This document shows positions 46,826 to 59,234 of a DNA stretch of 64,000 bases, one piece after another; within the stretch, counting starts at the first letter, position 1; the number at the start of each line of letters is the position of its first letter. The stretch spans positions 21,308,501-21,372,500 of the forward strand of contig CM076148.1 in assembly GCA_038025085.1 (NCBI GenBank). The letters run 5' to 3'. The notes under the pieces are model-generated. The model had not been told where the DNA came from and searched no databases. It worked only from the letters and a program-made list of their open reading frames with translations. Made by a program: the position numbers and the translations under genes. This DNA comes from Tetragonia tetragonoides. Lineage: Eukaryota; Streptophyta; Magnoliopsida; Caryophyllales; Aizoaceae.

Positions 46826-46915
46826 CGGTTAGCTGCAATTCCGCGAGATGATTTCCCGCAGGGCCAGGTGTGGTGGAGGAGAGAGAGAGAGAGGAGAGAG
46901 AGGGAGAGTTTAATT
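46826..46915 (-). promoter_or_regulatory. 5' non-coding exon and CT-rich leader of AGD12-like gene
   Basis: On the minus strand a CT-repeat-rich stretch (about 46,875-46,912), typical of plant core promoters and leaders, is followed by non-coding sequence ending CTAACCG with a GT donor at 46,825-46,824. It would splice to the acceptor before 45,112. The start of transcription is not determined; a clear TATA box was not seen. Confidence 0.55.
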
Positions 46916-46999
46916 ATTGAGAAGAATGACAGGGAGAAGCAAAAAAATCATTTGTTTATTTTTTGAATAATAATATTGTTATTAATAGTCGGACCGGAT

Positions 47000-49640
47000 G
47001 AGTATTAGTGTTGAATTGAATTGGATGTGTTTTAACTATTTATTTATCGAGTTGAATTAAAAATCCAAGGTCAGAATAATATTCGTTGGAGCTGTTATGG
47101 AATCAAAAATCGAAATGCATCCCGCGGGCCAACTGCTATTTATCATTGGTAGTTGGCCTGGCAGGCATATTTATTTTTTTCAGGATGGAGCAGCCTGGCT
47201 TTTGCAGGGTCAAATGATAGTGTGGACTAGTTTTTTTGTAGGGCAAAAAAGAGGATGTAAGTAAATGGTGATTGAGCTATCCCCCGCTATGTTATGTTCG
47301 AATTCTCGTGTTTAATAACGAATATATGAAATTAGATGAACGATGAGTGCAAGCACTGGCCTCGTCGATGTAGCACCAACAAAGGATTAATAGTCTAATA
47401 TAGTGTGGACTAGTTGTCGTACGTTTACAAGCTTGTGAAAGCACTCTTTTTATTTTTTTCCAACATTATAAGGGATTGAAGTTCATATTCAGGACCAACC
47501 TTTTTTTTTCTTTGATCATTGGACCAACCTTTTTTTGATAGTGTACTTGATGAACTATCTCACCGTTGGTTCAAATGAAAATAAAGATTTTTTTGTGGTT
47601 TTTGAACTTTGTATATGTATAATAAAGGGATAAAGACCTCACCACAGCTAAGGCTCGTTCATTTCTATTGAAAACTAGTGACTGGTACAATTAGGAGCAG
47701 TTGGGAATAATTGGGGGCAACATCCAAAACTACCTGACAAATGGGGGCAGATGGGAAGGCATTTTTACGGAGTATTGAGGCACACCACCTAAGCAAGTAT
47801 TATTAGAGAGCGCCACATAAGCAAGCATTCTAGATAAAAGAAGATGAAGAGTCCTATTGCAACTCCAAAAATAATGCTTTATCTAACATATGAAGTTTTA
47901 GAATACAATCGAAACTGTAATACTAGGTGAGCTCTGTTCAACCCTCAAAAAATAAATAAATAAAGGTAAGCTTTGTTCAACTTCAAGTCTGCAACCCGTC
48001 CTTTTCTTCTTTATACTTCCCTATGTTTGTGTTACATCTGTGTGTGATTCATCATCATACTAATTACTCTTCACTAATATCATTTGCTAACTTCTTTTCC
48101 ATTAATATTGTGCAGGTTTTTAGAATCTTTCATCTTCACTCATGTGTTAAGATAACTTAGAACCTGTAATTATATTGGTTCAAAAATTACTACTACGTAG
48201 TTTAGGGAAAGGGCATCAAGCAAAAATATTTTAGTTAATTTGAAAGCTATGAGGTAATCAAGTTATAAATGTTATAATAGGTGTACCCAAACTGATGTTT
48301 GGTCAGTCCCAATGATCAACTAGCAGAAACTTAACACGAAAGTGACTTGTTGCGCCGTGGGATTAACCACTGCTTTATAAGCGATTTCGCCTCGATCTAG
48401 GTGCAAATCGATTACCCAGCGCTCGCTTCCCAAGGTCTTAACACAAGCACCATTTTTGATGTGCACTCACGAGGAAGGATTGGAACAAAACTCAACTTGC
48501 TCAGGTATAATGGAAGATGTAGACAGAGAAAAGGATGATGGGAGATTTTCTCTTGTGTATTCTCGGTCAATCAAAATCACTTATCATATATTCGTGCGGT
48601 GATGACAGGTGGGACGCCACGTAGGCGATACATATTCGTGGGGGTTTGACATGTAGGATGCCATGTAAGCAAGATATACAAGTGTCACTAGCTAATAAAT
48701 ACATCATCATTATTCTTGACTTTATTACTGTAGTTAAGTATGATATTTATTATTATTCGCATTTTATTCTTTTTAATTATAAAGAAAAATAACTTAGGTT
48801 ACAACTCTAAGAAGTCTAAATCTTACGTCATTGCATCAGAAATGAAAATGTCTTCAAAATGAGATGTATATGTCCTATATTTGAACCAATTGGGTCTTTA
48901 TTCGTGTGGTGACAACACGTGGGACGACAAATCTATATTCGTGTGGAGTGACACATAAATTGACATGCAAGCAAGCCTTCCAACATGTGACTCATTAATG
49001 CATCATAATTACTTGATTTTATTATAATAATTAAATATAACATCATAATTATTAGAATTTTGTTTCCAATTATAAAATAATATAAGTTTGATAATGCATA
49101 TTTGTTTCACATAGGAAGATCATAGTCATGTATAGAGTACACGTAGGATACTAACCAAACCTATGCCAATTGGACTAACATTAATGCATCATAATAATAT
49201 GCTTTTTATTGCATTGATTTAATATATCATTACTGAGTAAGAAAAGTTTGGGTGTAAGATCATTTAGTTTATTCCATTACAAAAATTAAAGGCATGCACT
49301 GTTATTATATTTTCATTGTTAAATATATATACTTTTGATATTTGATATTTGAAATATGATCTATATCGTAAAAGCTAATGCAATTAAAAAAAAAATAAAA
49401 GTATCATACTAAAAGCTAACTATTAAACTCATGAAACTTTTTGTAAAACAATGCATCTTAAAAATAATTTTCATTTCACATGAAATAATTTTACTTTCAA
49501 ACTCTATATATTTGTAATATTATTTTACGAGCACAGAGATAAAAATACGAGTATTATATAAAGAAAGATCAATAATTATCGTGAATCTCTTATAAGAAAA
49601 GAAAAAAAAAACTGGCATTATTAAATTCCACCCACGTCAC
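47000..49640. other. Intergenic AT-rich DNA with MITE debris
   Basis: No gene was recognised. Near 47,268-47,400 a GTTCGAATTC phrase resembles a pol III B-box in a decayed SINE. At about 47,652-47,770 GGCTCGTTCATTTC followed by ACTAGTGACTGG is a truncated end of the (AAT)-core element found complete at 49,646 and 56,783. From 48,570 to 48,980 two similar blocks (ATTCGTG...ACACGTGGGACG and GACAGGTGGGACG) look like an old imperfect repeat. Confidence 0.5.
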
Positions 49641-49794
49641 TATATAGGGCTCGTTCGTTTCAACTAGTAACTAGTGACTGGTAATTGAGAGGAATTGGAC
49701 AAAACTAGTGAAAATTGCGAAGTCTAACTGGTAACTGGGAAAAACTAGTGAGAATTGGAAGAAACTAAAAATTTTCTATTTTGAGTGTTTTCTT

Positions 49795-49843
49795 AATAAT
49801 AATAATATTAATAATAATAGTAATAATAACAATAATAATAATA

Positions 49844-49883
<40 letters not shown>

Positions 49884-50067
49884 TAATAATAACAACAACA
49901 ATAATAATAATAATCAAAATAACAATAATATTAATAATAATATTTAAAATTATAATAATAATAACATTAATTAACAAAATTATTAATAATAATAATAACA
50001 ACAACAACAACAACAACAACAACGATGATGATGATGATGATGATGATGACGACAATGACAACAACAT

Positions 50068-50105
<38 letters not shown>

Positions 50106-50130
50106 ATCAACAACAATAATAATAACTAAT
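49795..50130. repeat. Compound AAT/AAC/GAT microsatellite
   Basis: Imperfect AAT arrays pass into AAC and GAT arrays (about 49,999-50,118). Predicted poly-Asn/Asp/Gln peptides here are repeat artefacts. Confidence 0.95.
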
Positions 50131-52975
50131 TGTAATACCCGGTATTATTATTCATTTAGAATATTAGTTACTTAAACAGAAAAATGCAATTTTGGATTTA
50201 AATTATTAATTGGGCTCATGAATTAAAGTGCCTAATTAAAAAATGGGTTTTTTGGATCTAATTAAATTAATTGGGCCAAAATTAATTAGACAATTGGGCT
50301 TCATTATTTTCGGATTGGCCGAAAATAATTAAGGCCTAATTGAGACCATTATTTTCGGCCAAGAGCCGAAAATATGGGCCAATGATCAGTTTTTATTTTT
50401 GTGAAAATCTTTTCCTAAAAGAGTGGATTTTGGGAGGGTTTGACTGGTTGTTAGTTTAGGAAGTTGGAGGAGAAAAGGAAGGAGTAGAATTAGGGATTTG
50501 GTTTCCTAATTGGACTCAACTTCTTCACTCATCAACTTAACCTAGACAAAACAAAAAAAAAGTCACTCATCTTTCTCTCTCTCAAAACTCACGCACGACA
50601 CACAAGAGGAAGAAGAAAGAGAATTTCCACACTCTTTCACAATTCATCCTCTTGCTCAAGTTTAATCCTTTTTTTATTCCAAGTAAGTGTTTTTAATGCC
50701 TTTTGATTATCTAAAAGTGTATTCTTGATTCAAATTCATTGTTTTTATGACCCTAATTTGTATGAGTAAATCCTAATTTTATGTATTGCCTAAGGTTTGC
50801 CAGATTCTACTACTTTTGCATGATAGGATCATGATTAGGGTTGGGTTTAATGTTTTATTGAATTTGAATCAAAAGATTGAATTTAAAAGTGGAATCTTGT
50901 TATTTTATTAAATCTGGAAATTTATTAATTATTCAGGTGTAGTTTAGATTTGGATTTGTTAAAATTGATTAACAAAGAAAAAGGGGTTCGGTTTGGCGGG
51001 ACACGGCCAGGCCGTGTACAGCGCACGGCAGGACCGTGCGCAGCTGTCACGGCCACCGCCGCCGCTGGATGGTGGTCAGCGGTGGTGGTTGATGTTGGTG
51101 GTGTTTTGGTTTGACTTTTTTGACTTGTTGACTTTATTTCGGGTTTTGCAAAGTTTCCTAATTTAGTTTATGTAAATTTGGTTTTGGAAACTTTGAGCAT
51201 GCATGAGTAATTGAAAATTCCAGCAACTTAATTATTTTAATTAAGGGTACTAAATCATCTTTAAAGTTTAATTAAGAGATCTAGAAGTCAAAGTATTGAC
51301 TATTGGTGTATTGTGGATTTGTTAGGGCCCGTTGACCGCACTTAAACGTAAGGAGTTTACGTTGTTTGATTGTTTGGATTGCCTCTTTGCTAAAGGTAAT
51401 TCATCGTCTAGTAATGGTTAATGAATTGTAATTCATTGTCGTAATTTCATGTCTATCGGAATTTGTGGTTTATTGTCTAGTAATAATTCCTATTTAGACT
51501 TGTGAGTATTTTGGCAAAAGGGATAATTGATATTTATTTTCTTGTGATAATTCGTATAGAATTATGTTAGTGGATGCATGTTATATGTTGGAAATTCACT
51601 TTGTGTAGCAATGTCTACTTGTTGATATTTATGTGAGGAGATGCATGATTTATTGTGGTTATTGAACGAAAATTATGTTAATTATTGTTCAATTGGAATT
51701 TAGCTTATATTGCTATATTTTGTATCATGTTGGTAAGCATGTGGATTCATGTTAGTAAGCATTTTACTTAATAAGTTGAAATGAACTTTGACTATTGGAA
51801 CCTATTTAAAGATATTGAGATTAGTTGGTTATGAATTGAGGCCTAGGTGTCATTCATGTAAAATTACCACCGGAAATTGTAACCATTTTGTGTTACTTGA
51901 GAATTGCCAAGATTATGTGATTTACTTGACTATGTGATCACCTTTGAATTGATAAATTGAGAGTTAAGATTTCTTGGTAATGGATCCACCAAAGGGAGCG
52001 AATAGGAATATCAATTGGTGCGTTGAGTGGGTTCATTGGTTATGACCCCAACGTATTTGGTTAAAGCTTGAATCCATACAATGGAGCAATTGGGCAAGTG
52101 AAGTTTTAATTGTCAAACTGTTCTTCTTGTAAACCTAAGGGTTGAGAGAGGGTATGCATACTTAGGAACACTGGAAGTACTTCGGAAGTCATCTATACTC
52201 CGTGACGGTTGATCCCTCTTTGCTATTATGCACAGGACTTTTGATCCAATTGAGCCTCCTGCGGTTGGTTCTGACATTCATGCGATTCTCTTCTCTCTAA
52301 TGAACTTGGCTAATGAATAATAATAAATATTGGATTTATTATTTGGTGTTTATGCATGTCTTTAAATTAAAGCATGTAGTCTTATTTTTCGTAAGGCATG
52401 TTTATTATTTTTAATTAAGCACGTTGGCTTAACTTGGAGATTTAAATGGATTATGTGATTATGAATTACTCAGCGTAGCTGATTGATTATTTTTCTTTTT
52501 ACTTGTGTTTGTTGTCCATTTCTCTTCAATGATGGGCCTATGATGAACCTATATGGAATTCGTCTATATGGGGGAGTAGATTGACAGGATTGTAGCTCGT
52601 GTTGGGAGCTAGTGAGGAAGGCGATTAAGAAGATTGCACATCTTCTAAAAACAATTAACTTTTATTTATTTAGATTAGAACCCTTTAATATTGGAATTTT
52701 TATTATTGTATTGAGATTAATTCTCTTGCATGAGAATTAACAGTTTATTATTTCTTATTTCATTTGGATTATTTGTTTTAAGTTTAGTTGGAAAAGATAG
52801 TTATTATTTAAATATCTAGCACGTATGTTTCGGGATATAAACATTTGGTTTTTTTCTAGCCTTGTATTTAATTTGAACATTAAATACGGCGGTGACGCTT
52901 CAAATTTCTAGGGTTTTTCCGCTACAACTCGTGATTTTAAATGGTTTTAAATTAGACGAAAATTCGGGGTGTTAC
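50131..52975 (+). mobile_element. Solo-LTR-like insertion
   Basis: The block begins TGTAATACCCGG and ends CGGGGTGTTAC, an inverted terminal pair typical of large plant gypsy LTRs. It contains no gag or pol domain over 2.85 kb. It lies within the trinucleotide core of the TIR element, so its exact target duplication is obscured by the array. The end resembles that of the 23,697-27,048 insertion. Confidence 0.65.
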
Positions 52976-53022
52976 TACTACTACTACTACTGCTAGTCTT
53001 CTACTACTCCTGCTGCTGCTGC

Positions 53023-53084
<62 letters not shown>

Positions 53085-53145
53085 GCAAGAAACTTATATT
53101 ATTATTATTATTATTTTATTTTAATTTATTTATTTTTATCATTAC

Positions 53146-53194
<49 letters not shown>

Positions 53195-53195
53195 A
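53023..53195. repeat. AAT / ATT microsatellites
   Basis: AAT run about 53,023-53,084 followed by ATT runs about 53,097-53,195: the right half of the element core, downstream of the solo LTR. A short TACTAC/CTG tract precedes it. Confidence 0.95.
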
Positions 53196-53463
53196 TTATT
53201 ATAACAAGAAACTTTTACTTATGTTTACATGCATATATTTACTGTTATATTTTATATAAAATATTATATATTTAATTATTATGTTTAATATGTCAAAATA
53301 TCAAAAATGGGAAAAACTGGTAGAAACTTGGCAAGACTGGGTTAAATTGGGGGAAATTGGGGAAAACTGGGGAAACTGGGGGAAACTATATTTTATAACT
53401 GGTAAGTGGTGAAAATTGGGGAAATTTGGGCAAAAGTGGAAACTAGTTGAAAAGAACATGCCC

Positions 53464-53620
53464 TTAATGAATTTCACCCAACTTAAATGAGTATTTTACC
53501 CTTTTACCTCTATTTTTATTTAACCCTCCCCCCCTTTCTCCTCATTCACTCTTTCTCTCTTCTTTGAAGTTGAGCTCCTAATCCACCACCACTACAACCA
53601 CCAAGAACACCCAATTGGTA
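53464..53620. repeat. Left arm of an inverted repeat around LINE-2
   Basis: TTAATGAATTTCACCC, ACTTAAATGAGT, TTTTACCTCTATTT and a CT-rich/CACCACC tract recur in reverse complement at about 56,600-56,782. The arms touch the ends of the two (AAT)-core elements, so a TIR element of about 3.3 kb containing LINE-2 may lie between them. Confidence 0.55.
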
Positions 53621-54462
53621 ACGTTGACATTTGTATGCTGAAGAAAGATGTCGGATAATGAAGGCGAGCATAATTGCATTCGTAGCTGGAATATATTTAC
53701 TTTGAAAAAATCTGGGAAAAAGCCTGCGCAACGCCATCACGTAGTGTTAGGTTCCACGCACACCACCTTGCTTACCTTTACTTTCATTGTACTTGTAACA
53801 TGTCTTTAAAACGCTTCCTGCATGTTGACCAGTGGAGATGTCTTTAACCTTTTTAGTTCTTTACTTATGTTTACTTTGTAGAGGTGAATGTGGAGTATGC
53901 GAGTTACTAATCCTTGATGTTTCACCTTGTGGGGGTAAATGTTGAGTATGCGAGTTGTGCATTCTTGACGTCTACTCCTGTCAAATTGAATAAACCATTT
54001 AAGACTCTTTATGGGGCAAGTAGCCTTTCATATCGATGATTGATGTCAATGCTTGTTGTTGTTAAACTGTATTGATTGCTTTCATCATCCAACCGCTCTC
54101 ACGAACTCCTTCTCTCCCTCTTCCTCTCGTGTTCACGGACACATCATCAACGTTCCTTGTGTACGGCTGACACTCTTGCCGCTAGGAGATAAGAGTGCAC
54201 CTTACGTTCCTCAATAGACAAAGGTGGACCGTGACACGTAGCGCAAAACAGCACCGTGCATAGCGCTGCACAACTCTACACGGAGTAGCGCACTGCGCGA
54301 TAGCGCTGCACAACTCTACATGGAGCATGCGCGCTGCGCAACATTAATATTGAAATTAATATTAATAAAAATAACAAAAATAAAAACAAAAACAACAATA
54401 AAAACAATAATAGTAATAACAATATCAATAAAAAAATAACATGCAAAAAAATAACAGTGCAA
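53621..54462. other. Intergenic DNA with a 40-bp GC-rich repeat
   Basis: No gene was recognised. TAGCGCTGCACAACTCTACA occurs at 54,261 and again at 54,301, giving a 40-bp tandem pair of GCGC-rich units that stands out in AT-rich DNA. It is followed by an AATAAAAA-rich stretch. Confidence 0.6.
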
Positions 54463-54475
54463 ATATGCGACACTT

Positions 54476-56508
54476 CTCTACTGTTATATCTTTGGTGCCT
54501 AAGGTGGATAATCCCATGAAAGCTAGTAATTATCGTCCTATTGCGTGTGTAATACCTTGTATAAGGTCATTTCTAAGATGCTTTGCAGTAGGTTGAAAGA
54601 TGTGTTACCTGTCATAGTACATGAAAATCAGGGTGCTTTTATTAAGGGAGGAATATTGGTCACAACATTATGATAACACAAGATTTGATACGTATGTACA
54701 ATAGAGCCAATATATCCCCTAGATGCATGATGAAAGTTGACCTTAGGAAGGCGTATGACACAGTTGATTGGAATTTTGTAAAAGAAATGATGAGTGGCCT
54801 GGGATTTCCCTCTAAGTTTATAGCTTGGGTAATGGTGTGTGTCTCCACTACAAGCTTTACTCTGAATATCAATGGTAGGCATCATGGGAGATTTAAGGGT
54901 GTAAAAGGGTTGAGACAAGGGGAGCCCATTTCCCCCTTGTTGTTTGTGTTAGTCATGGAATATTTGACAAGATCTCTAAGAGTTGAATGCAACAAGAATG
55001 GTTTTCAGTTTCATCCTCAATGCAGAAGTCTGAAACTTGTGAATCTGACATTTGCTGATGACCTAATGATGTTCTGTCATGGGGATGTTGTCTCTGTGAG
55101 ATGTATTATGAATGGGTTTAGGCACTTCTCATCTGCCACTGGGCTCACAGCAAATACTACAAAGTCCCAGGTTTATGTGGGAGGAGTAAATCAAAGTGAG
55201 AGACACCAGATTGCATCTTTGACAGGCTTCTCTGTGGGTAAATTCCCAATGAAATATTTGGGCATGCCCCTCTCACCTACAAAATGGTCGAAACTTGATT
55301 GTCAATTTTTGGTTGATAAAATCACTGCTCGCATTGTTTGTTGGTCATCAAGGCACTTATCCATGACAGGGAGAGCCCAGCTTATCAATTCAGTATTATA
55401 TTCTATGCATGTATATTGGAGCTCAATATTTATCCTCCCTCAAGCTGTGATCAAGAGTATTGAAAGGGTATGCAGAAACTTTTTATGGGGTCAGACACAT
55501 GATAGACACAAGATACCTTTAATTGCTTGGGATACAATCTGTAAACCAAGGAAATTTGGGGGTCTCAATATTAAGAATTGCAAGCTTTGGAACAAAGCTG
55601 CTGTTGCCAAACATCTATGGGCTATTGCAAGCAAAAAGGATAGCCTTTGGGTGAGGTGGATACATGCTATCTATCTGAAGGGACGTGATCTGTATGCATA
55701 CAAGGTACCTGCAGACTGTAGTTGGTACTGGAGAAAAGTCATAAAACTGTGAGGAGCAATAAATGGTGTTTTTGATGGGGATACCTGGCCTGTAGACAAC
55801 CATGGGAATTATACTATTCAGCTGGGATACAAGTTACTCATTGGGGAGCAGAATCGTTTTACACACAGTGGAATTGCTTGGGGGAGATACAATATCCCAA
55901 AGCATGCTTGTTACTTGTGGTTGGTGATGCATGGAAAGCTGCTTACCAGAGATAGGTTGATTGCAATGAATATTCAGGTTCTAGATGATGCTTGTCCCCT
56001 GTGTCTAGAGGCTAGATAGAGTGTTTCTCATTTATTTTTCTCTTGTAAAGTCTCTCAGCAAGTCCTACAATATATGAGCTCCTGGGTGGGTATACCCTTA
56101 TGGCCGAAGGAATATAGCAGATGGCCTACCTGGATTCACAAGAGGAAAGGGAGCAAACAGAGAAAGCTGGCCCTTAATGCACTTTGCGCAGCAACATCCT
56201 ATCACATTTGGATTGCCAGGAACAGAATGGTTTTTACAACACAGAAGCAGGATGCAACAACTATCTTTGAGCAGATTAAAGCCACTTTGCGTATTAGGTT
56301 TGATAGTCTAGGGATTTCTAAAATTAAGTCAAGTGATATTAGGTTGTTTGCTTGTTTAACTAGCACAATGGCTTGAGGTATTACTATAGTGCACCCTTCC
56401 TAGAATGTGGTATTGTACTATATTGCTCCCATTTGTGCTTTGTATGAGTTGAACTTTTGGTTGGTTCATATTTGGTAATAAAAAGCTCTTTTTATACCAA
56501 AAAAAATA
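54476..56508 (+). mobile_element. 5'-truncated LINE (LINE-2 of window)
   Basis: The element starts inside the RT domain (STVISLVPKVDNP-like) and ends in a short A-tail at 56,499-56,507. Flanks ATATGCGACACTT (54463-54475) and ACATACGACACTT (56510-56522) match at 11 of 13 positions and are taken as the TSD. It is close kin of LINE-3 (SIERVCRNFLWG, WAIASKKDSLWV and GSKQRK blocks shared). Confidence 0.9.
54480..56376 (+). pseudogene. LINE-2 RT-zf-RVT remnant
   Basis: The longest intact part (54,670-55,752) holds RT motif A (KVDLRKAYDTVDW), the GLRQGEPISP block and an intact catalytic FADD (LTFADDLMMF), then the thumb region. Nonsense codons follow at 55,750 (TGA) and 56,017 (TAG) in the same frame, which otherwise reaches a natural TGA at 56,374. 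Two frameshifts lie upstream near 54,553 and 54,645. The zinc-finger region (CPLCLEAR, SHLFFSC) is visible. Endonuclease and ORF1 are absent. Confidence 0.9.
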
Positions 56509-56599
56509 TACATACGACACTTTTTTTCCATGTGAGAACGTGCTTTGAACTTTGGGTGGGTGGTGGTGGATGAGTAGAAAAAAAGAATGAAGGAAAGAG

Positions 56600-56782
56600 A
56601 AGAGAGAGAGACACAGAGAGAGAGAGGGGGGGCGAGATGGTGGTGGTAATGGTGGTGGTGGTGGATGAAGAGAGAGAAAGAGTGAAGAAAGGAAAGTGGA
56701 AAGAGAGAAAGAGAAGAGAAAAAAAAAATTAAACAGAGGTAAAAGGTTAACTTACACATTTAAGTCGAGTGAGATTCATTTA
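56600..56782. repeat. Right arm of the inverted repeat around LINE-2
   Basis: Purine-rich GGTGGTGGTGG/GAGAGAGA tract followed by AGAGGTAAAAGGTTAAC and GAGATTCATTTAAGGG, the reverse complement of 53,464-53,620 with drift. Confidence 0.55.
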
Positions 56783-57790
<1,008 letters not shown>

Positions 57791-57913
57791 GAATTGAAAA
57801 ACAATCACAAACAAGTCAACAACCCTTTGTTATCGTCAACAACCCTTTGTTATCATGAGGTTCGGTTTTGCTCTCTTGGCGTACGATAAGAGGCTTCTTA
57901 ACGTACGCCACCC

Positions 57914-59234
57914 ATGGTGGGAGGAGGGAAGCGCGGCCATCCGCCAAAGAAAAAGCAACCGGCGAGGACTGATTCACCGATGACGGAATGGAGTACTACT
58001 CCGGTGAGGGTAGTGAGAAATCTCAGGCAGGAATTACAGGCTTCTGCTGAGGAAACCATTGTTGATGTTGGTGAAAGCTTTGAGGAGCTGAGATGAAAGT
58101 TTCAAAGGGAGAAGACAACCACTTGGGCTGAGGAGGTGGAAGAGCAGGAGCAAATTAGCCCTGGGAACCACAATTCAGGTAACCATCCTTCACGATTGAA
58201 TGTATGGGAACATTTTGATGTCTCAAAATTGCGAGATGCTGGGTGTAAATTGGATTATGTCAAACCTGATTTTGTTGATGGCATGCCTGTTGGTAAGATT
58301 GAGCTAGATGATATTCAACCTGAAATTGATCATTTGGAAACTTCAATTGTTTGCAATGTGTTGGGAGCTAATCCACCGTATCAATTTTTTGTGGGTTTAT
58401 TCGCAAAATTTTGGGGAACTTGGGGATTGATAAGATTGTTAGGATTAAGAATGGCTTAATTGTTGTGCGATTTCACTCTGTGGAGAGTAGGGATACTGTC
58501 TTTCAAGGGGAGATATACCATTTTGATCAAAAGCCTGTTATCATTCGACCTTGGGATGAGAATATTGCAGAGGCTTTTAATGTCAATTCTATTCCTATTT
58601 GGATTAAACTTCCAAATCTTGACTGGAGATATTGGAGTGGTAGTTCACTCAGTAAAATTGGTAGTCTCCTTGGGACACCAGTTATGGCAGATAAAGCAAC
58701 TTAGGAGAAAACTAGTGTGAATTATGCTAGGATATTGGTTGATGTGAATATCCAAAATACCTTGCCTGAGTATGTGCACTTTGAGAACTATTTGGGGGAT
58801 ATGATACAACAGAAGGTGGTATTTGCATGGAAACCAGTTAAATGTATATTCTGTAAGGGTTTTGGGCATGAGGAAAAGGATTGCAAGAAGAAGCATCCAA
58901 GGGTATGGGTTCCTAGGCAGCCCATTCAAACAACTACAACAACAGCCACTACTCCATCTGCACCTCCAGTTGTACTTGCTCCCAATGCCCCTGCAGAGAC
59001 AACTTATACCAGTGCTGGGCAGGTTCAAGCCCCTGATGTGGTCACTGCAACTCCTGTTGGTACTGTGGCTAGTAGGCAAGACTGGTCAGCTCCTTCCAGA
59101 GGGTCAGACAAGCTCAAGCCTCAACTTCTTGTGCTACTCCTGAAACTAGTAACTCCTTTGCACTCTTATCTCCTGATATTAGTCAATCTGCAACTGAGAA
59201 TCAATTGAGACAAGTCATCTACTTCCTTTACTAG
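57914..59234 (+). pseudogene. LINE ORF1 (DUF4283 plus zinc knuckle), broken
   Basis: ORF1 encodes the RNA-binding nucleocapsid-like protein of plant L1 elements. The N-terminal region has ATG at 57,914 and is followed by a TGA at 58,094. A DUF4283-type domain (IVVRFHSVESRDTVFQGEIY, then VIIRPWDENI) follows. The CCHC knuckle CIFCKGFGHEEKDCKKK (CX2CX4HX4C, about 58,846-58,896) is intact. A Pro/Thr/Ala-rich stretch leads to the C-terminal NSFALLSP motif. Two frameshifts (near 58,400 and 59,100) and an in-frame TAG at 58,702 break it. Confidence 0.88.

Larger units (their letters stand above)
49646..53463. mobile_element. TIR element with (AAT)n core, copy 1 (disrupted)
   Basis: The left end GGGCTCGTTCGTTTCAACTAG and right end AACTAGTTGAAAAGAACATGCCC are inverted repeats. 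Both sub-terminal zones are made of degenerate GGGGAAAACTGG phrases. The core is long AAT/AAC/ATT arrays (49,795-50,112; 53,023-53,195). A 2.8-kb solo-LTR-like insertion splits the core. The element at 56,783-57,790 has the same architecture. No coding capacity. Confidence 0.75.

Noticed and set aside
48330..48440. Structured RNA candidate with GC-rich stems
   Set aside because: No convincing stem set or pol III boxes; part of old repetitive intergenic DNA.
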